Below, piece by piece: positions 26,111 through 35,443 of a stretch of DNA of 64,000 nt. The notes under the pieces were generated by a model that did no database searches, had not been told where the DNA came from, and saw only the letters and a program-made list of their open reading frames with translations. The position numbers and the translations under genes were made by a program. The stretch is from Streptomyces sp. SKN60 (lineage in GTDB: Bacteria > Actinomycetota > Actinomycetes > Streptomycetales > Streptomycetaceae), in the NCBI RefSeq assembly GCF_026236535.1, contig NZ_JAHTMW010000008.1, forward strand, positions 124,001 to 188,000, read 5' to 3'. Positions within the stretch are counted from its first letter, which is position 1, and each line of letters starts with the position of its first letter.

Positions 26111-27412
26111 ATGCCGACCACGGAACGCGACCCCGTCCAGATCTTCCAGGTGTCCACCCTGTACGGCGCCGCCACCGTCGCCGCCGCCATCGACGCCGGC
26201 CGCTTCGGCGCACCCGGCGCGGCCCGGCGCCTGCTGCTCGTCTCGAACAACGCCGAGATCCCCGAGACCGCCGTCCGCCTGGAGACGATGACCGGCTACG
26301 CGCAGGTCGCCGCCCGCTTCGACGGCGTCCTCGACTGGAACGAGGCCGTCCACCCGCACCACCCCAGCTCCTGGGCGCCGCGCCCCGAGGAGGCCCCGCT
26401 CTGGCAGCGGGTCCTGCGCACCGCCTGGGGGCTCGGCACCGCCCCCGTCGAGCTGGTCGTCGAGTCCATCCAGGTCAACCCGGCCAAGGCGCTCGCCGCC
26501 GTGTTCGCCGAGAGCTCCGTGCATGTCTACGCCGACGGCCTGATGAGCTACGGCCCCACCCGCGACGAACTGCCCCAGTCCATCGCCTGCCGCATCCGCC
26601 GGGTGCTCCACCTCGACCTGGTGCCCGGACTGCGGCCGCTGCTCCTCACCGAGTACGGCGTCGGCGCCGAGCTCGTCCCCGACGACGCCTTCCGCGCGGT
26701 GCTGCGCGAGATCGCGACGGCCTCGGAGAGCTCGGCGGAGAACGCGGCCCTCGCCGCCGCGACCGCCGCCGCCCCCACCGCCCTGCTCCTCGGCCAGTAC
26801 CTCGCCGTCCTCGGCATCCTCACCGTCGAGGAAGAGGAGGAGCTGCACGTGCGGATGCTGCGCGGCGCCGCCGCGGCCGGCCACCGCTCCGTGGTCTTCA
26901 AGCCGCACCCGACGGCCCCCGCCGGCTACTCCACCGCCCTGCGCGAAGAGGCCGCCCGCACCGGCGTCGACCTCACCGTCCTGGACGGCCCACTGCTCGC
27001 CGAGACCTTCTACGAACGATGCCGCCCCAACCTCGTCGTCGGGTGTTTCTCGACCGCGATGCTGACGGCCGCCGTCTACTTCGGCGTGCCGATCGCCCGG
27101 GTCGGCACCGGCACGGTCCTGGACCGCCTCACCCCGTACGAGAACAGCAACCGGGTCCCGCTCACGGTCGTCGACCACCTGGTGCCCGACCTGGACGGCG
27201 ACACCGCGCCCGCCGTGCCGGGCGCCGCCTCCGACGGCCTCGCCCCGCTGGTCCGCGCCGTCGGCTACTGCATGCGCCCGGCCGCGCACCCCGGCCTGCG
27301 CGAGGAGACGGCCGCCTATCTCGCCGCGCACGGCACGGACCCGGCCCTGGCCCACCACTTCCCGGCCGAGCGGCTCGCGGAGCTGGAGCTGAAGGTCCCC
27401 GTCCGCGCGTAG
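26111..27412 (+). CDS. Polysialyltransferase-like protein (POLYST family)
   Basis: A 433-residue protein resembling alpha-2,8-polysialyltransferase family members of actinomycetes. Features are an N-terminal FQVSTLYGAAT, a central YADGLMSYGPTRDELP, the HP-type motif VFKPHPTAPAGY (near residue 265) and VGCFSTAMLTA (near 310), which correspond to the sialyl-motif-like HP and S regions. In S. coelicolor such proteins are associated with Kdn-containing teichulosonic acid of the wall, which is the best guess here. Cytoplasmic. Tightly coupled to the GT2 gene. Confidence 0.8.
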   Translation: MPTTERDPVQIFQVSTLYGAATVAAAIDAGRFGAPGAARRLLLVSNNAEIPETAVRLETMTGYAQVAARFDGVLDWNEAVHPHHPSSWAPRPEEAPLWQRVLRTAWGLGTAPVELVVESIQVNPAKALAAVFAESSVHVYADGLMSYGPTRDELPQSIACRIRRVLHLDLVPGLRPLLLTEYGVGAELVPDDAFRAVLREIATASESSAENAALAAATAAAPTALLLGQYLAVLGILTVEEEEELHVRMLRGAAAAGHRSVVFKPHPTAPAGYSTALREEAARTGVDLTVLDGPLLAETFYERCRPNLVVGCFSTAMLTAAVYFGVPIARVGTGTVLDRLTPYENSNRVPLTVVDHLVPDLDGDTAPAVPGAASDGLAPLVRAVGYCMRPAAHPGLREETAAYLAAHGTDPALAHHFPAERLAELELKVPVRA

Positions 27413-27418
27413 CGGTTC

Positions 27419-28201
27419 TTACGTACGGTCGGCCGAGCGGACCAGGGTGAACACCGCGCCCTCCGGGTCGGTGACCAGGGCGAGCCGCCCCGCCGTGCCC
27501 TCGCGCGGCGGGCGGACCATCTGACCGCCCAGGTCCACGACCAGCCGGGCGGAGGCGTCGACGTCGGCCACCTCGAAGTACGTCATCCAGTGCGCGCCCC
27601 GGTCGCGGGGCAGCGCCGTGCCCACCCCGTGCAGCGAGGCGACCGGGCGCCCGTCGAGGTGGAGGGTCAGATAGTCGAAGTCGGCGGACACCACCGGCTC
27701 GACCTCGTAGTCGAAGACCGTCGCGTAGAACTTGCCGACGGAGGCCGTCTCGTAGGTCAGCAGCTCGTTCCACACTGGTGTCCCGGGCGGCCCGGCCGCC
27801 GCCGTGCCGTGGTGGGCGTCGGCCTGCCAGACCCCGAACACGGCGCCCGCCGGGTCCGCGCAGATCACCAGCCGGCCGGCCTCGCCCGCGTCCAGCGGGC
27901 CGACCGCGACCGTGCCGCCGCAGCAGCGGATGGTCTCCGCCGTCTCGTCGGCGTCGTCGGTGGCCAGATAGGGGGTCCAGGCGATCGGCAGATGCCGGTC
28001 CGGGGGCAGCTGACCGATGCCGGCCACCTCCCGCCCGTCCAGGAGCGCACGCACATACGGGCCGAGCTGCTGCGGACCCGGCACGAAGTCCCAGCCGAAC
28101 AGCGCGGCGTAGAACTCCTGCGTCGCGTCAAGTCCGTGCACCATCAGGCTCACCCAACAGGGCGTACCGGGTGTGCGCCGAGTCGCCTCGGTCATCGTCA
28201 C
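27419..28201 (-). CDS. Two-domain VOC-family protein (glyoxalase-like)
   Basis: A 260-residue protein made of two VOC modules (about residues 10-130 and 140-257). Each has the beta-alpha-beta-beta-beta pattern with endings DPAGAVFGVWQ and DPEGAVFTLVR. Such tandem proteins in Streptomyces are usually annotated as hydroxylase or glyoxalase/bleomycin-resistance type. The substrate is not readable. ATG codons at 28201 and 28195 are both possible. It converges with the polysialyltransferase gene 6 bp away. Confidence 0.85.
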   Translation of the reverse strand: MTMTEATRRTPGTPCWVSLMVHGLDATQEFYAALFGWDFVPGPQQLGPYVRALLDGREVAGIGQLPPDRHLPIAWTPYLATDDADETAETIRCCGGTVAVGPLDAGEAGRLVICADPAGAVFGVWQADAHHGTAAAGPPGTPVWNELLTYETASVGKFYATVFDYEVEPVVSADFDYLTLHLDGRPVASLHGVGTALPRDRGAHWMTYFEVADVDASARLVVDLGGQMVRPPREGTAGRLALVTDPEGAVFTLVRSADRT

Positions 28202-28407
28202 TCTCTTCTCGCCAGTGGCCGTGCGCGGTGGGCCGTGCGGGCCGTGCGGGGGCCTCCTGGCGGGTCCCTGCCCGCGCGCCGCCCGCCGTACACCTGGACC
28301 GGACGGCCGTCCCGACCCGATGGTGACACCGCGGGACGGCCCGCGCGCCCCGGACGAATCGGGCGGGTGCCGTCCGTCAGGGGGCGGGCTGCGCGAGGAT
28401 GGCTCCC

Positions 28408-29238
28408 ATGAAGCCCATCATCTCCGCAAGCGAACTCGTCAGCGAATCGGCCGGGGCGACGCCGCCGGTCCTCCTGGACGTCCGTTATCTGGCCGTCGGC
28501 GGTCCGCCCGGAAGGCCGGAGTACGAGGCCGGGCACATCCCCGGTGCCGTGTACGTGGACCTGGACGCCGAACTCGCGGGGCCGCCCGGTGCCGGCGGGC
28601 GCCACCCGCTGCCGGACCTGGCCGCCTTCGGCGCCACGATGCGCCGGGCCGGGGTGTCGGCCGGCACCCCGGTCGTGGTCTACGACGGCGGGCTCGGCTG
28701 GGGCGCGGCCCGCGCCTGGTGGCTGCTGCGCTGGGCCGGGCACCCGAACGTCCGGGTGCTCGACGGCGGCATCGCCGCGTGGCCGGGGGAGCTGTCCAAG
28801 GACGTGCCCGCGCCCGCGCCGGGCGACTTCGAGCCGCGCCCGGGCGGCCTGCGGCTGCTCGACGCGGACGGCGCCGCCTCGCTCGCCCGCTCGGGTCTGC
28901 TGCTCGACGCGCGCGCCGCCGAGCGCTACCGGGGCGACGTGGAGCCGATCGACCGGATCGGCGGCCACATCCCGGGTGCCGTCTCGGCCCCGACCATGGA
29001 GAACGTGGACGGAACCGGGCGCTTCCTCTCGGCCGAGGCCCTGAGGGCACGGTTCGCCGGGCTCGGCGCCGACTCCGCGGGTGAGATCGGCGTCTACTGC
29101 GGCTCCGGCGTCTCCGCCGCCCAGGAGGTGCTGGCCCTGGAGCTCGCCGGCTTCGAGGCCGCGCTCTACGCGGGCTCCTGGTCCGAGTGGTCCGGCGACC
29201 CGGCCCGCCCGGTGGCGACGGGGCCTGACCCGCAGTAG
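28408..29238 (+). CDS. sseA: Sulfurtransferase, tandem rhodanese (3-mercaptopyruvate type)
   Basis: A 276-residue protein with two rhodanese domains; only the second has the active cysteine, in VYCGSGVSA (near residue 230). The CGSGV[ST]A loop is that of 3-mercaptopyruvate sulfurtransferases rather than thiosulfate sulfurtransferases (CRxGx[RT]). It transfers sulfane sulfur to thiol or cyanide acceptors. ATG 28408 is preferred to ATG 28399 because GAGG then sits 9 nt upstream instead of touching the codon. Confidence 0.88.
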   Translation: MKPIISASELVSESAGATPPVLLDVRYLAVGGPPGRPEYEAGHIPGAVYVDLDAELAGPPGAGGRHPLPDLAAFGATMRRAGVSAGTPVVVYDGGLGWGAARAWWLLRWAGHPNVRVLDGGIAAWPGELSKDVPAPAPGDFEPRPGGLRLLDADGAASLARSGLLLDARAAERYRGDVEPIDRIGGHIPGAVSAPTMENVDGTGRFLSAEALRARFAGLGADSAGEIGVYCGSGVSAAQEVLALELAGFEAALYAGSWSEWSGDPARPVATGPDPQ

Positions 29239-29246
29239 CCGCGGCG

Positions 29247-29296
29247 GTACGGCGAGGGGCTCGCGCCATCACCGTGGCGCGGGCCCTTCCCCGTAC
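29247..29296. terminator. Imperfect hairpin between convergent genes
   Basis: GTACGG and GGGGC/CGCGCC segments pair with GGCGCG, GCCC and CCGTAC on the other side of a short loop. It lies between the convergent sulfurtransferase and sepH genes and should act in both directions. Confidence 0.5.
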
Positions 29297-29305
29297 GACA
29301 ACGGG

Positions 29306-30334
29306 TCAGTCCGACGACTGCTTCTTGCGGCGGGTGCCGAAGACGATCTCGTCCCAGCTGGGCACCGCCGCACGCCGCCCGGGTCGGACGCCGTCCGCCT
29401 CGGCCTGCCGGTCGGTGGTGCCGATGAGCCGGTCGCGGTGGCCCGAGACGGCCCGCGGCATCAGGACGTCCGCATAGGCGGAGCCGGCGCCCGCGGAGGC
29501 CGCCGGGGCGGGCGGCTCCTCGGCCTCGACCTCGTCGGAGGGCTCACTGACCGGCTGCTCGGGCACCACCAGGTCGCCGCGGAAGCTCGGCACCGCCTCC
29601 AGGAGGCTGGTGAGCGAGTCGCGCTCCTCCTCCGGCTCGGGAGCCGGGGCGGGCGCGCGGTCGATCTGCCGGTCGAGGGCACGGTCGAGCGGCCGGTCCC
29701 GGGGGAGCCGGGCGATCCGCGGCACGAACGGGAAGCTCGGCTCCGGAACGGCCGCGAGGGTGTCGTCGGTCTCGCCGATCAGCGCCCGCGCCTCGTCGTC
29801 CACGGCCTGGACGAGCCGCCGCGGCGGGTCGTACGTCCAGCTCGCCGTGTGCACCTCGCCCGCGACGCGGTAGACGAGCAGCACCTCCCAGGTGCCGTCG
29901 TCGCGGCGCCACGAGTCCCACTGCACGGTGTCCTTCTCGGCGCCGCGCAGCAGCAGCCGCTCCTGCACCGCCTCGCCGAGCTGGGGTCCGGTGTTCTCGC
30001 CGGGCCGGCGCACGGGGGTCTTGCGGGCCCGCTCCGCCATGAAGGCGCGCTCGGCCAGCACGGGGCCCTCGAAGCGGCGCACCCGGTCGACGGGGATGCC
30101 GGCGAGCTGTGCGACCTCCTCGGCGGAGGCACCGGCCCGTATCCGGGCCTGGATGTCGCGGGGGCGGAGGTGGCTCTCGACCTCGATCTCGATCTGTCCG
30201 AGCCGGGCGCGGTCGTTGCGGACCGCGGCACGCAGCCGCTCGTCGATCGGAAGTGTGTACTCCGTGTTGTCAGCAGCCTTCAGCACCAGTCGTGTGCCGT
30301 CGTTCGAGACGGCCACGACACGCAGTTCGGGCAT
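29306..30334 (-). CDS. sepH: Septation protein SepH (DUF3071)
   Basis: A 342-residue homologue of SepH, which stimulates FtsZ assembly during sporulation septation. The conserved N-terminal DUF3071 domain covers residues 1-165 with the helix-turn-helix-like RPRDIQARIRAGASAEEVAQ that contacts FtsZ. The rest is acidic and disordered (PAPAPEPEEERDS) with a conserved tail VPSWDEIVFGTRRKK. The ATG at 30334 has GGGAGG 6 nt upstream, which rules out the longer reading frame. Transcribed divergently from the small membrane-protein gene. Confidence 0.95.
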   Translation of the reverse strand: MPELRVVAVSNDGTRLVLKAADNTEYTLPIDERLRAAVRNDRARLGQIEIEVESHLRPRDIQARIRAGASAEEVAQLAGIPVDRVRRFEGPVLAERAFMAERARKTPVRRPGENTGPQLGEAVQERLLLRGAEKDTVQWDSWRRDDGTWEVLLVYRVAGEVHTASWTYDPPRRLVQAVDDEARALIGETDDTLAAVPEPSFPFVPRIARLPRDRPLDRALDRQIDRAPAPAPEPEEERDSLTSLLEAVPSFRGDLVVPEQPVSEPSDEVEAEEPPAPAASAGAGSAYADVLMPRAVSGHRDRLIGTTDRQAEADGVRPGRRAAVPSWDEIVFGTRRKKQSSD

Positions 30335-30822
30335 GGGAACCTCCCGGGTGGTGCCTGCCGACGTCACGTGCGTCGCTGCTTCCGCTAGTCGAGTGTGGCC
30401 TGCCCGGGTGCAGCCTGCCACAACCCTGCCGAGTTGCCCGGCGTGTCGGGCATGGACCCTGGAACGCCGTTATGGCACGGTTACCTGAATGCGACGCAGA
30501 GTGACTGGCGGTCACGCTGTGTCGCGGTGCCCGTGCGGTGCTGCCGTGGCGCCGCCGGTTCGAGTGCCACCTTCGGCCCCCTTCCGTCGATTCCGGACAC
30601 CCGTGAGGGAATCCGGACCCAGGGCTCGCCACAGTACTCCATTCGGGCCATCCGGGTGGAGCGGCGCGCCGCCCAACTTCTCGGGCGGCTTCGGAGTTGA
30701 GTCTTCGTGATCCCGGCCCCCGCGTGTCCCTCTTCACAGAAGCGTCGGAAACGGAACTAATCCCTTCGCCCATTTGTCCCTTCTGGGTGCACGCGGGAAC
30801 GAATGAACGAGCTGGGACGGAC
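30335..30822 (+). promoter_or_regulatory. 488-bp divergent intergenic region
   Basis: No convincing gene is visible; short open frames on both strands lack coding bias. A dyad GTGAC-TGGCG-GTCAC lies at 30501-30515. The region must hold the sepH promoter and that of the membrane-protein gene at 30823. I see no clear -35/-10 pair. Confidence 0.45.
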
Positions 30823-31527
30823 ATGCCCGAAGAGAAGAAGAAACGGTTCGACCTGAGCCTTCCTCAGGTCGCGGGCAGCGCGCTCGCGGCCGTGCTCGCC
30901 GCCAAACTCGCCTCCACGCTCGGTGTCTACGGCACCATCCTCGGCGCGGGTGTGATCAGTGTCATCGCCACCTGCGGCGGCCCGCTCCTCCAGCACCTCT
31001 TCAAGCGCACCGGCGAGCAGATGCGCGAGGTCGCCGCGCCGGCGAAGCAACCCCAGCGGCTCCAGGGGCCGGGGGAGTTCGGCGAGCCGACCGTCCACGG
31101 CACCCGGATGCGAGGCTGGAAGCGCCCCGCACTCGGCGCCGCCGCGGTCTTCCTGATCGCCATGGGCGGCATCACCGCGTACGAGCTGACCTCCGGTCAG
31201 GACCTCGGCGGCACCAAGGGCGCCACGACCTTCGGCTCGGCGGTGCGGGGCGGCGACCGTCAAGGCGAGGGCGGGAAGGGCGAGGAGTCACCGGCCCCGA
31301 CGCCCCGGCGGGAGGGCGGTGGTGCCGGGACGCCGACCCCGGACGGGACCTCCGGCGGCGGCGGGACCGGTACGGCGACGCCCGATCCCACCGGTACGCC
31401 GACCGGCAGCCCGACCCCGACGCCGTCCGGCTCCACCGAACCCACCGACGCCCCGACCACCACGCCGCCGAGCACCGCTCCGCCGACCACCGCGCCCGCG
31501 AGCCCGCCCGCGACGGCCGCCGAGTGA
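30823..31527 (+). CDS. Membrane-anchored protein with Thr/Pro-rich tail
   Basis: A 234-residue protein of no recognised family. It starts with a charged MPEEKKKRFDLSLPQ, has a hydrophobic hairpin at residues 15-55 (VAGSALAAVLAAKLASTLG, then GTILGAGVISVIATCGG), a second membrane helix at 108-125 and an extracellular Gly/Thr/Pro-rich tail (residues 150-234) with repeated TPT, PTGTPT and TTPP units. The low-complexity tail looks like a wall-spanning stalk. The ATG at 30823 is chosen because the conserved-looking basic start follows GGGACGGAC. Its position beside sepH suggests a cell-envelope role, but this is inference. Confidence 0.75.
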   Translation: MPEEKKKRFDLSLPQVAGSALAAVLAAKLASTLGVYGTILGAGVISVIATCGGPLLQHLFKRTGEQMREVAAPAKQPQRLQGPGEFGEPTVHGTRMRGWKRPALGAAAVFLIAMGGITAYELTSGQDLGGTKGATTFGSAVRGGDRQGEGGKGEESPAPTPRREGGGAGTPTPDGTSGGGGTGTATPDPTGTPTGSPTPTPSGSTEPTDAPTTTPPSTAPPTTAPASPPATAAE

Positions 31528-31530
31528 CCG

Positions 31531-32871
31531 TCAGTCGCCGAGCACCCGGCGCAGATAGTCGTTGCCGAAGCGCCGGTCCGGGTCGAGCCGGTCGCGCAGC
31601 GCCGTGAACTCGCCGAAGCGCGGATAGGCCTTCTCGAAGTAGGCGGCGTCCCGGGTGTGCACCTTGCCCCAGTGCGGGCGCCCGCCGTGCCCGGTCATGA
31701 TCCGCTCCACCGCGGTGAAGTAGGCGCGGTGGGGCGTGCCCTTGTAGAGGTGCACGGCGATGTACGCGGACTCCCGGTCCGAGGCCGTGGACAGCGCGAT
31801 GTCGTCGGCGGGCGCCGTACGCACCTCCACCGGGAAGCTCACCTTCAGCGGCGAGCGCTCGATCATCGCCTTCAGCTCGCGCAGCGCCGACACGGCCGCC
31901 TCACGCGGCAGCGCGTACTCCATCTCCAGGAAGCGCACCCGGCGCGGCGAGGTGTAGACCTTGTACGGGATGTCCGTGTACGTACGGGCGGACAGCGCCC
32001 GGCTGGAGACCTTGGCGAGCGCCGGGATGACCGGCGGCACGGCCCGGCCCAGCGAACAGGCCAGCTGGAAGACCCCGTTGGACAGCAGTTCGTCCTCGAC
32101 CCAGCCGCTCACCCGGCCCACCGGAGCGGCGGGTCCAGCGCTGCGGTTGTTGCGCTTGGTGTTGCAGTTGTCGGTGTGCGGGAACCAGTAGAACTCGAAG
32201 TGCTCGTTCTCCGCGTGCAGCTGGTCGAACTCCGAGGTCACGCGGTCGAAGGACATCGGCTCCTCGCGCGCGGTGAGCAGGAAGACCGGCTCCACGGCGA
32301 AGGTGAGGGCGGTGACCACGCCGAGCGCGCCGAGGCCGATCCGGGCGGCGGCGAAGACCTCGGGGTTCTCGGTGGCCGAGCAGGTCATCAGGGAGCCGTC
32401 GGCGGTGACCAGTTCCATCGCGCGGATCTGCGCGGCGATCGAGGCGGAGTCACGCCCGGTGCCGTGGGTGCCGGTCGAGGTGGCGCCGGCGACCGTCTGC
32501 TCCATGATGTCGCCCATGTTCGTGAGCGACAGGCCCTCGCGCGCGAGCGCCGTGTTGAGCCGCTTCAGCGGGGTGCCGGACTCCACGGTCACGGTCATCG
32601 CCTCGCGGTCGATCCGGCGGATGCCGCTGAGCAGGTGCGGGCGCACCAGCACCCCGTCGGTGGCGGCGATGGAGGTGAAGGAGTGGCCGGTGCCGACCGT
32701 CTTCACCCGCAGGCCGTCCTCGGCCGCCCTGCGCACGGCGTCGGCGAGCTCCTCGGCCGAGGCCGGGCTCACCTCCCGCACGGGGCGGGAGGTGACGTTC
32801 CCCGCCCAGTTACGCCACGTGCTGCCCGCCGCCCTGGTGCTCCGCTCCGGCTGCGTCGTCGACCTGGTCAA
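31531..32871 (-). CDS. D-arabinono-1,4-lactone oxidase-type FAD oxidoreductase
   Basis: A 446-residue VAO-fold flavoprotein of the sugar-1,4-lactone oxidase family. The FAD-binding PCMH domain is N-terminal (VKTVGTGHSFTSIAAT near 60; GATSTGTHGTGRDS near 135) and the C-terminal ALO domain ends PHWGKVHTRDA and FGNDYLRRVLG. I take a TTG start at 32871: GGAGG lies 6 nt upstream and the protein then reaches the family length and includes WRNWAGN. This start overlaps the upstream MFS gene by 62 bp, so the two are coupled. Probably oxidises a sugar lactone; the natural substrate in Streptomyces is unknown. Confidence 0.85.
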   Translation of the reverse strand: MTRSTTQPERSTRAAGSTWRNWAGNVTSRPVREVSPASAEELADAVRRAAEDGLRVKTVGTGHSFTSIAATDGVLVRPHLLSGIRRIDREAMTVTVESGTPLKRLNTALAREGLSLTNMGDIMEQTVAGATSTGTHGTGRDSASIAAQIRAMELVTADGSLMTCSATENPEVFAAARIGLGALGVVTALTFAVEPVFLLTAREEPMSFDRVTSEFDQLHAENEHFEFYWFPHTDNCNTKRNNRSAGPAAPVGRVSGWVEDELLSNGVFQLACSLGRAVPPVIPALAKVSSRALSARTYTDIPYKVYTSPRRVRFLEMEYALPREAAVSALRELKAMIERSPLKVSFPVEVRTAPADDIALSTASDRESAYIAVHLYKGTPHRAYFTAVERIMTGHGGRPHWGKVHTRDAAYFEKAYPRFGEFTALRDRLDPDRRFGNDYLRRVLGD

Positions 32872-34072
32872 GCTGCCCCTCCCGCGTCGGCGCCGGCCTG
32901 CGCAGCCGGCGGTGGCCCAGGAGCGCCACGGCGACCGCGAGCGCACCCGACAGGACGGGCACCACGTACCCCGACTCCGCCCCCGACGCGTCGACCACCC
33001 AGCCGGCGGCCGAGGAGCCCAGCGCCACACCGATCGCGAGCCCGGTTCCCGTCCAGGTCATGCCCTCGGTCAGCTTGGTGCGCGGTACGTGCGCTTCGAC
33101 GAGGGCCATCGTGGTCACCATCGTCGGTGCGATGGAGAGGCCCGCGACAAAGAGCGCCACGGCCAGCAACGGCAGGTTCCCGGCCAGTAGGAGGGGGATC
33201 ATACTCACGGCCATCGCGCCCACGCCCACGAGCCAGCGCACCGCCGGATCGCCCTTGACCCGGAGCAGTCCGAAGACCGCGCCGGCCAGACAGGAGCCCA
33301 GCGCGTACACCGCGAGCACCAGGCTCGCGGCCGACTTGTGGCCCTGTTCCTCGGAGAAGGCGACGGTCACCACGTCCACCGAGCCGAAGACGGCGCCCGT
33401 GGCCACGAAGGCCAGGGCGAGCACCTGGAGGCCGGGGGAGCGCAGCGCCGAGCCGCCGGAGTGGGTCTCGCGCGGGTGCGGGACGGGCTCGGTGGCGCGC
33501 TGCGAGGTCAGCCAGAAGACGCCGGCGGCGAGGAAGGCGCCGGCGAGCAGCGGGCCCGCCTCGGGGAACCACGTGGTCGACAGACCGATCGAGATGATCG
33601 GGCCGAAGATGAAGCAGATCTCGTCGACGATCGACTCCCACGAGTACGCGGTGTGCAGTCGCTGGGCGTCGCCGTGGTAGAGCGCCGCCCACCGCGCGCG
33701 GGTCATCGCGCCGAGGCTCGGGACGGTGCCGACGAAGGCCGTGAAGACGAACAGGGTCCAGTCCGGGGCCCCGAACTTCACGCACAGCAGCAGCCCGGCG
33801 GCGGCCGTCAGCGAGATCAGGGTGGCCGGGCGCAGCACCGCGCGCTGCCCGTGCCGGTCGACCAGGCGGGAGATCCGCGGGCCGAGCGCGGCGGCCGAGA
33901 GCGCGAGCGTCGCGGACAGCGCGCCCGCGAGCCCGTACCGCCCGGTGACCTGCGAGATCATGGTCACGATGCCGATGCCCATCATGGACAGCGGCATCCG
34001 GCCGATGAAGCCCGCGACGGAGAAGGCCGTGCTGCCGGGGGCCGCGAAGATCGCGCGATAGGGACTGGGCAA
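32810..34072 (-). CDS. MFS transporter
   Basis: A 420-residue, 12-helix MFS protein of the sugar/drug efflux type. The N terminus begins [20 protein letters not shown], and helices are interrupted by short charged loops ([19 protein letters not shown] after helix 2). The start is TTG at 34072 with GGAG 6 nt upstream; no ATG fits. Its 3' end overlaps the lactone-oxidase start. It may move a sugar acid or the lactone-oxidase product, which is inference from coupling. Confidence 0.85.
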   Translation of the reverse strand: MPSPYRAIFAAPGSTAFSVAGFIGRMPLSMMGIGIVTMISQVTGRYGLAGALSATLALSAAALGPRISRLVDRHGQRAVLRPATLISLTAAAGLLLCVKFGAPDWTLFVFTAFVGTVPSLGAMTRARWAALYHGDAQRLHTAYSWESIVDEICFIFGPIISIGLSTTWFPEAGPLLAGAFLAAGVFWLTSQRATEPVPHPRETHSGGSALRSPGLQVLALAFVATGAVFGSVDVVTVAFSEEQGHKSAASLVLAVYALGSCLAGAVFGLLRVKGDPAVRWLVGVGAMAVSMIPLLLAGNLPLLAVALFVAGLSIAPTMVTTMALVEAHVPRTKLTEGMTWTGTGLAIGVALGSSAAGWVVDASGAESGYVVPVLSGALAVAVALLGHRRLRRPAPTREGQLDQVDDAAGAEHQGGGQHVA

Positions 34073-34179
34073 GGGGATCTCCGGGCTCGGGCAGGCATGC
34101 GGGACCGCACGGCGGGGCGCACACGTGTCAATTAATAGCTAAAGCCTACGGCGTTGAAGTCGCCCGGTCACTCGCTTTT

Positions 34180-34248
34180 CCGGTCGGGCTTCCGGTCGGG
34201 CCTCTGGTCGGATCTTCCCGTCGGTCTTCGGTCGGTCTTCCCGTCGGG
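34180..34248 (+). repeat. 12-bp repeat array in ferrochelatase leader
   Basis: Six imperfect units of CCGGTCGG with pyrimidine linkers start at about 34180, 34192, 34204, 34217, 34228 and 34240. The array ends 43 bp before the ferrochelatase start. It may be in the untranslated leader or at the promoter. Function unknown. Confidence 0.65.
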
Positions 34249-34290
34249 CCGCACCACGGACCGTCAGCGGCGGGTGGCAGGATCGGTGCC

Positions 34291-35418
34291 ATGTCCGACG
34301 CGCTCGATCCCGCCCCGTACGACGCCCTGCTGCTGCTCTCCTTCGGTGGCCCGGAAGGCCCCGACGACGTGGTCCCGTTCCTGGAGAACGTGACCCGCGG
34401 CCGCGGCATCCCCAAGGAACGCCTCAAGGAAGTGGGGCAGCACTACTTCCTCTTCGGCGGCGTCAGCCCCATCAACGGCCAGAACCGCACCCTGCTCGAC
34501 GCCCTGCGCGCGGACTTCGCCGCGTCCGGCCTCGACCTGCCGGTCTACTGGGGCAACCGGAACTGGGCGCCGTACCTCACCGACACCCTGCGCGAGATGA
34601 TCACCGACGGACGGCGCCACATCGCCGTCCTCGCCACCAGCGCGTACGCCTCCTACTCCGGCTGCCGGCAGTACCGGGAGAACCTGGCGGACTCGCTCGC
34701 CGAGCTGGAGGCGGAGGGCCTGCCGCTGCCCCGCGTCGACAAGCTCCGGCACTACTTCAACCACCCCGGCTTCGTCCGCCCCATGATCGAGGGCGTGCTC
34801 GCCTCCCTCGCCGAGCTCGACGAGTCCGTGCGCGCCGGGGCCCACCTCGCCTTCACCACCCACTCCATCCCCGACTCCGCCGCCGACACCTCCGGCCCCG
34901 TCGGCGGCCACGGCGAGGGCGGCGCCTACGTCCGGCAGCACCTCGACGTGGCCCGGCTGATCGCCGACGCGGTCCGCGAGGAGACCGGCGTCGAGCACCC
35001 CTGGCGGCTCGTCTACCAGTCGCGCAGCGGCGCCCCGCACATCCCGTGGCTGGAACCCGACATCTGCGACCACCTGGAGGAGCTGCACGCCGCCGGCGCC
35101 CCCGCCGTCGTGATGGTGCCGATCGGCTTCGTCTCGGACCACATGGAGGTCCTGTACGACCTCGACACCGAGGCCACCGCCAAGGCCGCCGAGCTCGGGC
35201 TGCCGGTCCGTCGCGCGGCCACCGTCGGCGCCGACCCCCGGTTCGCCGCGGCCGTGCGCGAGCTGGTCCTGGAGCGGGCCGCGGGCGAGCGCGGGCAGCG
35301 TGTCGAGCGCTGCGCCCTGGGCGCGCTCGGCGCCTCCCACGACCTGTGCCCGATCGGCTGCTGCCCCGGCCGGGCCGAGCGCCCGGCCGCCGCCGGCGCC
35401 GACAGCCCGTACGCGTGA
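34291..35418 (+). CDS. hemH: Coproporphyrin/protoporphyrin ferrochelatase
   Basis: A 375-residue ferrochelatase inserting iron into the porphyrin in haem synthesis; in actinobacteria it acts in the coproporphyrin-dependent route (also called cpfC). Conserved parts are [11 protein letters not shown] at the start, [18 protein letters not shown], the catalytic His in FTTHSIP (near 190) and [17 protein letters not shown] (near 275). The C-terminal Cys cluster [18 protein letters not shown] together with the earlier SGC gives the four ligands of the actinobacterial [2Fe-2S] cluster. A GGC-rich leader with 12-bp repeats precedes it. Confidence 0.95.
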   Translation: MSDALDPAPYDALLLLSFGGPEGPDDVVPFLENVTRGRGIPKERLKEVGQHYFLFGGVSPINGQNRTLLDALRADFAASGLDLPVYWGNRNWAPYLTDTLREMITDGRRHIAVLATSAYASYSGCRQYRENLADSLAELEAEGLPLPRVDKLRHYFNHPGFVRPMIEGVLASLAELDESVRAGAHLAFTTHSIPDSAADTSGPVGGHGEGGAYVRQHLDVARLIADAVREETGVEHPWRLVYQSRSGAPHIPWLEPDICDHLEELHAAGAPAVVMVPIGFVSDHMEVLYDLDTEATAKAAELGLPVRRAATVGADPRFAAAVRELVLERAAGERGQRVERCALGALGASHDLCPIGCCPGRAERPAAAGADSPYA

Positions 35419-35443
35419 CCCCGACGCCGAAGGAGACCGAGGC

